A stretch of DNA of 64,000 nt, taken from the NCBI GenBank assembly GCA_009741485.1, contig CM019219.1:30340264-30404263 (forward strand), read 5' to 3'. The position numbers and the translations under genes were made by a program. Of this stretch, positions 62,201 through 64,000 are shown piece after piece. Numbering within the stretch: the first letter of the stretch is position 1; each line of letters begins with the position of its first letter. Source of the DNA: Malurus cyaneus samueli (lineage: Eukaryota > Chordata > Aves > Passeriformes > Maluridae). The notes under the pieces were generated by a model that was not told the DNA's origin, searched no databases, and was given only the letters and a program-made list of their open reading frames with translations.

Positions 62201-62358
62201 GGAGTTGAGGCCGGCCGGATGAGCCCCTTGCTGGTGATCCAGAACAGGTGTTACTGGAAGTACGCCGCGGCCCGAGTGCGTAGTGGGTGCCGCTGAGGAT
62301 GACTTGTCGTGCCGGTACTAGATCACCTTATTCCTGCTCTGGAAGCCGCTGCAGCAAC
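33417..62358 (-). CDS. ASAH2: ASAH2, neutral ceramidase; single gene in scrambled exon order
   Basis: Neutral ceramidase hydrolyses ceramide to sphingosine and fatty acid at the cell surface, notably in gut. Exons are numbered by expected transcript order. Visible parts are a signal anchor (exon 1), the SGTH zinc-ligand loop (exon 4), the WFAVHP His region (exon 7), the catalytic-Ser hexapeptide GDVSPN (exon 8, after one indel), GEFT (exon 13) and YITTYEEY (exon 15), whose Glu and Tyr are known zinc ligands in the human enzyme, and the C-terminal Ig-like domain (exons 17-20). Exons 10-20 give 372 open codons including splice-phase agreement, but 13-16 lie on + and exon 12 is misplaced. Exons 2-9 contain single-base indels. 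Estimated length is about 725 aa against about 780 in human, which has a longer mucin-like stretch. I judge it one functional gene disturbed by assembly, not a decayed pseudogene. Confidence 0.9.
33700..33957 (+). repeat. Pyrimidine-rich minisatellite (ASAH2 intron 19)
   Basis: About 15 imperfect units of ttaacctctcctttctc lie just upstream on - of the last exon, about 95 bp from its acceptor. Confidence 0.9.
34842..34930 (-). CDS. ASAH2: ASAH2 exon 19
   Basis: The acceptor is tattgcag|ACT and the donor ACCAG|gtgggt; 89 nt. It encodes [20 protein letters not shown] and NDASWDT(R), matching human TFLTVEKYEA...NDASWETR. The split Arg codon joins exon 20 in phase. Confidence 0.94.
35483..35542 (-). 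CDS. ASAH2: ASAH2 exon 18
   Basis: A short 60-nt exon, acceptor ctcctag|AGA and donor AATGCG|gtaaat, encoding [20 protein letters not shown]. It matches human GEVAEVIFVGANPKNS. Confidence 0.93.
36308..36457 (-). CDS. ASAH2: ASAH2 exon 17
   Basis: The acceptor is tcccag|AAT and the donor CAGGAG|gtgaga; 150 nt, 50 codons. It contains [20 protein letters not shown] and [10 protein letters not shown], matching human LSRGPEPPFF and FGDVLQ. It is the last exon upstream on - before the N gap; the next exons in order (16-13) lie on + beyond the gap. Confidence 0.93.
37116..37140. other. 25-N assembly gap
   Basis: A run of 25 N marks a scaffold join of unknown true size. ASAH2 exon orientation flips across it. 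Confidence 1.
37141..37425 (+). repeat. Unit R, copy 1 (dispersed repeat of about 150-285 bp)
   Basis: It starts ggggagggaaaggcaccagt and runs through the Gly/Cys-poor noncoding stretch to about 37425. The first 150 bp recur inverted at 42093-42243, and the whole 285 bp recur inverted at 54470-54740. It leads directly into the 21-bp satellite in copies 1 and 3. Confidence 0.9.
37426..38400 (+). repeat. 21-bp GGATCCCTATCCCAG satellite array, copy 1
   Basis: About 45 units like ggggatccctatcccagcaat, with frequent one-base losses. The 7-codon period yields long open frames reading GDPYPSN-type repeats that are not genes. Confidence 0.97.
38401..38962 (+). repeat. Left half of an inverted duplication of ASAH2 intron 12
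   Basis: 38401-39330 is matched in reverse complement by 43220-44220, including the intron, exon 13 and flanks. For example, 38810-38880 pairs with 43735-43800. The two copies differ by scattered single-base indels. Confidence 0.88.
38963..39055 (+). CDS. ASAH2: ASAH2 exon 13, inverted copy with two 1-bp deletions
   Basis: The acceptor is ctcctcag|ATG and the donor TTCAC|gtagtg, on the + strand. It encodes [10 protein letters not shown], then [19 protein letters not shown] after correcting a lost base. At 93 nt against 95 in the copy at 43542-43636, two single bases are missing (at GACAT-GTG and GCTGT-CCC), so this copy is frameshifted. Confidence 0.88.
39490..39775 (+). mobile_element. CR1 LINE 3' fragment (ASAH2 intron 13)
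   Basis: It runs from gacaggacaagggaaacggc through gcccatccctggaggtgtcc to gatccgggattccatgattt, in the forward order of CR1 3' sequence. Confidence 0.75.
39798..39837 (+). CDS. ASAH2: ASAH2 exon 14 (on the + strand)
   Basis: A 40-nt exon, acceptor tgccccag|G and donor AAAAGC|gtgagt, encoding [13 protein letters not shown]; human has [12 protein letters not shown]. The phase matches exons 13 and 15. It is opposite in strand to exons 10-12 and 17-20. Confidence 0.9.
40500..40960 (+). repeat. AAT/ATT trinucleotide array with higher-order unit
   Basis: Long aataataat tracts are interleaved with three copies of ggccttaacaggaataacaa followed by tattgatata. The interval lies in ASAH2 intron 14 and produces Tyr/Ile-only ORFs on -. 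Confidence 0.95.
41002..41097 (+). CDS. ASAH2: ASAH2 exon 15 (on the + strand; zinc-ligand Tyr region)
   Basis: The acceptor is ttccttag|GAA and the donor TACCAG|gtaaat; 96 nt, 32 codons. It contains [20 protein letters not shown], nearly identical to human [20 protein letters not shown]. The Tyr of this segment is a known zinc ligand in the human enzyme. Confidence 0.95.
41330..41490 (+). repeat. Short purine-rich tandem repeat (ASAH2 intron 15)
   Basis: Five or so units of gggaagagcaaagagggtaa and aaactgagataat-type sequence lie in tandem between exons 15 and 16. Confidence 0.8.
41696..41791 (+). CDS. ASAH2: ASAH2 exon 16 (on the + strand)
   Basis: The acceptor is cctgtccag|GTT and the donor GCTCAG|gtgagc; 96 nt. 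It encodes [20 protein letters not shown] and LAKAIAQ; human has [20 protein letters not shown]. The next exon in the transcript (17) is at 36308-36457 on -, so the true join crosses the N gap. Confidence 0.95.
42093..42243 (-). repeat. Unit R, copy 2 (inverted relative to copy 1)
   Basis: It is the reverse complement of 37141-37290, with a few substitutions and a two-base insertion near 42129. Together with copy 1 it brackets the inverted exon 13-16 segment. Confidence 0.9.
42590..42705 (-). CDS. ASAH2: ASAH2 exon 12
   Basis: The acceptor is ccgtccag|GC and the donor GGAGAG|gtgagg; 116 nt. It encodes (G)[20 protein letters not shown] and [17 protein letters not shown]; human has TEGDPFWDTIRDQ...[14 protein letters not shown]. 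It joins exon 11 (57385-57466) and exon 13 in phase, although it lies below exon 13 copy 2 on this strand. Confidence 0.94.
43213..43213. other. Single ambiguous base (N)
   Basis: One n occurs in the right copy of the inverted duplication, consistent with unresolved consensus there. Confidence 1.
43220..44220 (-). repeat. Right half of the inverted duplication (ASAH2 exon 13 region)
   Basis: Reverse complement of 38401-39330, containing exon 13 and intron flanks. It ends at the same 21-bp satellite as the left copy. Identity looks very high apart from indels. Confidence 0.88.
43542..43636 (-). CDS. ASAH2: ASAH2 exon 13, intact copy
   Basis: The acceptor is ctcctcag|ATG and the donor TTCAC|gtaggt; 95 nt with an open frame. 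It encodes [20 protein letters not shown] and [12 protein letters not shown]; the Glu of GEFT is a zinc ligand in human neutral ceramidase. This copy, not the one at 38963-39055, restores the frame between exons 12 and 14. Confidence 0.92.
44220..44405 (-). repeat. 21-bp GGATCC satellite, copy 2 (short)
   Basis: About eight units of gggatagggatccccattgc-type sequence, the reverse complement of the array at 37426-38400. It stops abruptly at 44402, where error-rich sequence begins. Confidence 0.95.
44560..45190 (-). pseudogene. ASAH2: Degraded second copy of the ASAH2 exon 4-5 region
   Basis: It is collinear with 61985-62445 but full of insertions and substitutions. Shared stretches include cttcatgtt, ggcaatgtct, cacaacgacaggagtgt, aaaggttttctgg and cctttccctcc, in the same order. 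Neither exon can be read through. I infer unpolished read sequence rather than an old pseudogene, because the flanks continue into the same ATCC satellite as the better copy. Confidence 0.7.
45190..46500. other. Noisy, partly satellite-derived sequence
   Basis: ATCC-type units are recognisable but heavily disrupted, with AT-rich insertions. No gene is seen. Short ORFs here are chance products. Confidence 0.6.
46500..48645 (+). repeat. (ATCC)n / CCATCCATCC satellite, array 1
   Basis: More than 2 kb of tetranucleotide-derived ccatccat with frequent indels. It yields a 604-codon open frame of Ser-Ile-His-Pro repeats and Met-Asp-Gly-Trp repeats on -, neither of them a gene. In gene order it sits between ASAH2 exons 3 and 4. 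Confidence 0.97.
48975..49116 (-). CDS. ASAH2: ASAH2 exon 3 (frame broken by indels)
   Basis: The acceptor is ctctgcag|AG. Across shifting frames the strand reads [42 protein letters not shown] and RLE; human has GYGKSGQNAQG...RLYSRAFIMAEPDGSNRTVF...IGMVSQRLRLEV. At least three single-base losses are needed to explain it. This is the only copy of exon 3 in the window. Confidence 0.8.
49225..49312 (-). mobile_element. Possible CR1 LINE fragment (ASAH2 intron 2)
   Basis: catggaatggttgggcttga, agggtcccaaagcctgtcca resemble the reverse complement of the CR1 3' end. It is short and uncertain. Confidence 0.45.
49445..49500 (-). CDS. ASAH2: ASAH2 exon 2, 3' part (tentative, frame broken)
   Basis: The donor is CCCCTG|gtgagt. 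Reading across indels gives a Y-VGV-RADC pattern then VAQVPL, corresponding to human YHIGVGRADCTGQVADINL. The upstream end of the exon and any mucin-like segment could not be placed. Confidence 0.55.
50280..50650 (+). repeat. Purine-rich (GGAAA)n/(GGAA)n tract
   Basis: About 370 bp of almost pure purine: gggaaaagg units pass into ggaagg units. It lies between noisy exon 1 and exon 2 of ASAH2; a short version (54741-54785) adjoins the clean exon 1. Confidence 0.95.
50654..52870 (-). pseudogene. ASAH2: Error-rich duplicate of the ASAH2 exon 1 and upstream region
   Basis: It is collinear and co-oriented with 54787-56935 over about 2.2 kb, differing by very frequent one- to three-base indels and substitutions. 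Exon 1 (about 50660-50790) cannot be read. Both copies run into the same GAATATA satellite. The error profile looks like raw long-read sequence, not evolutionary divergence. Confidence 0.82.
52905..53647. repeat. GAATATA-type AT-rich satellite, array 1 (noisy)
   Basis: Irregular repeats of gaatatagaatatag-type units follow the noisy exon 1 block and end at an N gap. Confidence 0.9.
53648..53672. other. 25-N assembly gap
   Basis: A second run of exactly 25 N. It joins the AT-rich satellite to a 21-bp GGATCC satellite, so both sides are repeats. Confidence 1.
53673..54469 (-). repeat. 21-bp GGATCC satellite, copy 3
   Basis: About 37 units of ggatccccattgctgggata, the reverse complement of the array at 37426-38400. 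Open frames here are repeat artefacts. Confidence 0.97.
54470..54740 (-). repeat. Unit R, copy 3
   Basis: Reverse complement of 37141-37425 over its full length, including the part absent from copy 2. It lies between the satellite and ASAH2 exon 1. Confidence 0.9.
54741..54785 (+). repeat. (GGAA)n microsatellite
   Basis: About ten perfect ggaa units lie just downstream (on -) of the ASAH2 exon 1 donor. Confidence 0.97.
54803..54929 (-). CDS. ASAH2: ASAH2 exon 1 (cytosolic tail and signal anchor)
   Basis: ATG opens [14 protein letters not shown] followed by a hydrophobic segment of about 24 residues ([20 protein letters not shown]) and HFLTKDSQ. This is a short basic tail plus type II signal anchor, as in human MAKRTFSNLET. 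An in-frame ATG 21 nt upstream would add MPHRAPT. The only donor in register is a GC donor, CAGG|gcgagt, present also in the noisy copy. The exon lies downstream of exons 4-11 on this strand, which is out of order. Confidence 0.82.
55612..55630 (-). promoter_or_regulatory. ASAH2: Tandem GATAAG motifs upstream of ASAH2 exon 1
   Basis: Two cttatc (GATAAG on -) sites 13 bp apart lie about 690 bp upstream of the ASAH2 start codon. GATA factors act in intestinal genes, so regulation is plausible but unproven. The noisy copy keeps the first site. Confidence 0.3.
56938..57242. repeat. GAATATA-type AT-rich satellite, array 2
   Basis: Tandem gaatatagaatatggaatat units, cleaner than array 1. It separates the exon 1 block from exons 10-11. 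Confidence 0.95.
57385..57466 (-). CDS. ASAH2: ASAH2 exon 11
   Basis: The acceptor is catttag|GTG and the donor CCCAAG|gtgatc; 82 nt. It encodes [20 protein letters not shown] and GAFNFTQ; human has [20 protein letters not shown]. The leftover base joins exon 12 in phase. Confidence 0.95.
57566..57670 (-). CDS. ASAH2: ASAH2 exon 10
   Basis: The acceptor is cccctcag|GAG and the donor CACACG|gtgagg; 105 nt, 35 open codons. It encodes [20 protein letters not shown] and [15 protein letters not shown]; human has ELYASASQEVTGPLASAHQW. This is the most upstream exon with an undamaged frame. Confidence 0.95.
57848..57990 (+). repeat. Direct repeat, copy a (ASAH2 intron 9)
   Basis: About 140 bp also found at 61095-61236. 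Shared blocks are gtcactgtcattat, gactgcctcttccaccaacc, cagagaa and tttatagtcaa. No known element was recognised. Confidence 0.75.
58225..59580. repeat. GAATATA-type AT-rich satellite, array 3
   Basis: About 1.3 kb of gaatatggaatatagaatat-type units. It contains an imperfect higher-order duplication: 58300-58790 resembles 58870-59290, including acactaaaat and cctgaat-type interruptions. Confidence 0.92.
59675..59756 (-). CDS. ASAH2: ASAH2 exon 9 (single-base losses)
   Basis: The donor is CCAAG|gtaggc. It encodes [20 protein letters not shown] and LYLK; human has MCIAKGPGQDMFDSTQIIGR. The end reads AAGCCAAG where AAGGCCAAG is expected, so one G seems missing. The 5' boundary is approximate. 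Confidence 0.8.
60035..60255 (+). repeat. Minisatellite of about 46-50 bp that repeats the ASAH2 exon 8 donor region
   Basis: Five units share cacactcaccctccaatggg plus a ctgctctgggg segment. On - each unit reads ccattggagg then gtgagtgtga, which is the end of exon 8 and its 5' splice site. Unit 5 is the exon boundary itself. Confidence 0.85.
60236..60358 (-). CDS. ASAH2: ASAH2 exon 8 (catalytic-serine hexapeptide; indels)
   Basis: The acceptor is ctcccag|GGC and the donor GGAGG|gtgagt. With indels allowed it reads GSFV-GF-SSNLGDVSPN, then SCDN and a STCPIGG-like end; human has FASSNLGDVSPNILGPRC. GDVSPN carries the catalytic serine of neutral ceramidases. At least three single-base losses break the frame. 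Confidence 0.8.
60813..60935 (-). CDS. ASAH2: ASAH2 exon 7 (zinc-ligand His region; indels)
   Basis: The acceptor is tgtcag|C and the donor GGAGAG|gtggga. It reads WFAVHPV, MNNSTHLV, SDNVGYAS and FEQEKNKG across shifts; human has WFAIHPVSMNNSNHLVNSDN. The His of this region is a zinc ligand in the human enzyme. Confidence 0.82.
61095..61236 (+). repeat. Direct repeat, copy b (ASAH2 intron 6)
   Basis: Same orientation and block order as 57848-57990, with about 15% difference by eye. It may be an unrecognised dispersed element. Confidence 0.75.
61317..61390 (-). CDS. ASAH2: ASAH2 exon 6 (one-base deletion)
   Basis: The acceptor is catccag|G and the donor CATCAG|gtactg; 74 nt. It encodes YSSNTD, then [17 protein letters not shown] after restoring one A at the Lys codon; human has YSSNTDKEMIVLKMVDLNGD. 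A short exon between the satellite-rich introns. Confidence 0.8.
61911..62036 (-). CDS. ASAH2: ASAH2 exon 5 (indels)
   Basis: The acceptor is cttggcag|AA and the donor GGACAG|gtaatg. It reads [10 protein letters not shown], then [20 protein letters not shown] and NPAAERT; human has SIDIAHTNMK and QINRSPYSYLQNPQSER. The MK-to-VNR segment lacks two bases and the 3' end lacks one. Confidence 0.82.
62180..62358 (-). CDS. ASAH2: ASAH2 exon 4 (SGTH loop; indels)
   Basis: The acceptor is tccccccag|G-type and the donor is near GTCAAG|gtcacg. Across frames it reads [32 protein letters not shown] and [10 protein letters not shown]; human has VILSGTHTHSGPAGYFQYTV. The His of SGTH is a zinc ligand in the human enzyme. 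Several single-base changes break the frame. Confidence 0.78.
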
Positions 62359-62429
62359 CTGGGGGAGAGTCCTGAAACCCTCCTGGGGCACCTGAGTGTG
62401 CCAAAGCCATGGGAGAAACACCTCACATC

Positions 62430-63795
62430 ACATCCATCCATCCATCCATCCAATCCATCCATCCATTCCATCCATCCACCCACCCATCCATTCCATCCAT
62501 CCATCCCCCATCCATCCATCCATCCATCCACCATCAATCCATTCCATCCATCCATCCATCCATCCATCCATCCATCATTTCCCTGATGCACCATCAATCC
62601 ATCCATCCATCCATCCATCCATCCATCCATCCTCCCCTGATGCATCCATCCAGTTCCATCCATCCAATCCATCCATCCATCATCCATCCAGTCTCCATCC
62701 AACCTGTTCCATTCCATCCATCCTCCATCATCCATCCATCCATCCATCCATCCACCCATCCATCCATCATCCATGCATCCACCATCCATGCACCCTATCC
62801 ATTCCCATGCCACCTATCCAATCATCCATCCATCCATCCCTGATCCATCCATCCATCCCGATCCATCCATTCATCCATCCGTTCACCATTCATCCATCAT
62901 CCATCCTCCATCCATCCATCATCCATCCATCCATCCCATCCATCCTCATTCCATCCATCCACTCATCCATGCCATCCATCCTCCTCCATCCATCCTCCAT
63001 CCATCCGTCCATACATTCATCCCATCATCATCCATCATCCATCCATCCATCCATCCATCCACCTCCATCCATCCATCCATCCATCTCATCCATCCATCCA
63101 TCCCTGTCCATCCATTCATCCATCCCATCCATCATCCATCACATCCACCACCCATCCTCCATCCACCGTCATCCATTCATCCATCCATCCATCCATCCAT
63201 CCATCCATCCATCCCTGTCCATCCATTCATCATCCATTCCATCCATTCCATCCACCCATCCATCCTCCATCCATCCTCCACCCATTCCATCCATCCATTC
63301 ATCCATCCATTCCATCCATCATCCATCCACCCATCCATCCATCCACCATCCATCCATCCATCCATCCATCCATCCATCCATTCATCCCAGTCCATCCATC
63401 CATTCCATCCCTGTCCAAGTACCAGCCATCATAACCCATCCTCCATCCTTCCATCCATCCCATCCACCCCACGCCCATCCATATCCCATCCATCCATCAT
63501 CCATGCCATCCATCATGTCATACACCATCCATCCATCCCTGCCATCCACCATCCATCCATCCATCCATCCATCCATCATTCCATCCATGGCCATCCAATC
63601 TCTGTCCATCCATCCCCATTCTGATCCTCCATCCATCCATCCATCCATCCTCCATGACCCTGTTCCATCCATCCATCCATCCATTCCTGTCCAATCCAAT
63701 CCATCTCATCCATCCATCCATCCATCCATCCATCATCATCATCATCCATCCATTCATCCATCCATCCATCCATCACATCCATCCAACCATTTCCC
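62430..63795 (+). repeat. (ATCC)n satellite, array 2
   Basis: Long ccatccatccatcc array with sporadic insertions, upstream of ASAH2 exon 4 on -. It gives a 473-codon Ser-Ile-His-Pro frame that is not a gene. It is the cleaner counterpart of array 1. Confidence 0.97.
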
Positions 63796-63834
63796 CCTCG
63801 TCATCCATTGTTGTTAATTGCGGCCAAATGTATC

Positions 63835-64000
63835 AGTTCAATCCCACCACCCATCCATCCATCCCATCCATCCATCCATCCACATCCATCCATCCTATCA
63901 TCCATCCATCCATCCCATCCATCCATCCACAGTCATCCATACCCTGTCCATCCATAGCATCCATCCTGTTCCATCCAGCCATCCATATCCACCATCCATC
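63835..64000 (+). repeat. (ATCC)n satellite, array 3 (continues past the window)
   Basis: After a 40-bp nonrepeat interruption the same ccatccatcc array resumes and runs off the window end. Confidence 0.95.

Noticed and set aside
33417..62358. ASAH2 as a trans-spliced or circularly permuted gene
   Set aside because: N gaps, inverted repeats and raw-read-like duplicates at the breakpoints make assembly error the simpler explanation.
62396..63817. 473-codon Ser-Ile-His-Pro frame and Met-Asp-Gly-Trp frames on -
   Set aside because: Same ATCC satellite artefact.

Overview
This looks like vertebrate nuclear DNA, most likely from a bird and possibly a passerine. It has intron-rich genes with GT-AG junctions, scattered CR1-type LINE ends, LTR-like insertions and very dense GC-rich minisatellites. 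The bird call is inference from repeat style and protein similarity; no lineage marker was tested. There are no prokaryotic features.

Layout. 1-7456: sequence upstream of the first gene, with a large diverged inverted repeat (133-925 and 1452-2119) and a 32-bp minisatellite (about 4020-4790). 7457-27485: a complete A1CF gene (APOBEC1 complementation factor) on the + strand, with 11 coding exons that join in frame to 589 aa. Its introns hold two LTR-like insertions, CR1 ends and a 47-bp minisatellite. 27486-33416: the probable A1CF 3' UTR and an ordinary spacer. 33417-62358: neutral ceramidase (ASAH2), essentially on the - strand and so tail-to-tail with A1CF. Nearly all its exons can be found, but in the wrong order and partly in the wrong orientation.

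The ASAH2 half is the remarkable part. Exons are numbered here by expected transcript order. Exons 17-20 lie normally at 36.5-33.4 kb (-). Exons 13-16 are inverted (+) at 39.0-41.8 kb, between a 25-N gap and an inverted repeat. Exon 12 is at 42.6 kb (-). A second, intact exon 13 is at 43.6 kb (-). An error-rich block at about 44.4-53.6 kb carries remnants of exons 5, 4, 3, 2 and 1. A clean exon 1 is at 54.8 kb, and exons 11 to 4 run from 57.4 to 62.4 kb (-). Breakpoints fall at N gaps or in satellite DNA (21-bp GGATCC-type, GAATATA-type and ATCC-type arrays). Exons 10-20, once ordered and oriented, give an open 372-codon C-terminal half. Exons 2-9 carry scattered single-base indels. The simplest reading is one ordinary ASAH2 gene whose satellite-filled introns were misassembled, with unpolished long-read sequence left in as false duplications; a real rearrangement is the alternative.

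The two genes have unrelated jobs. A1CF is an RNA-binding cofactor of nuclear mRNA processing. ASAH2 is a membrane or secreted enzyme that cleaves ceramide. Their adjacency is chromosomal neighbourhood, not a pathway. I found no convincing new biological system. The best leads are the scrambled locus, a minisatellite that copies an ASAH2 splice donor, the conserved alternative A1CF splice acceptor, and the large inverted repeat upstream of A1CF.
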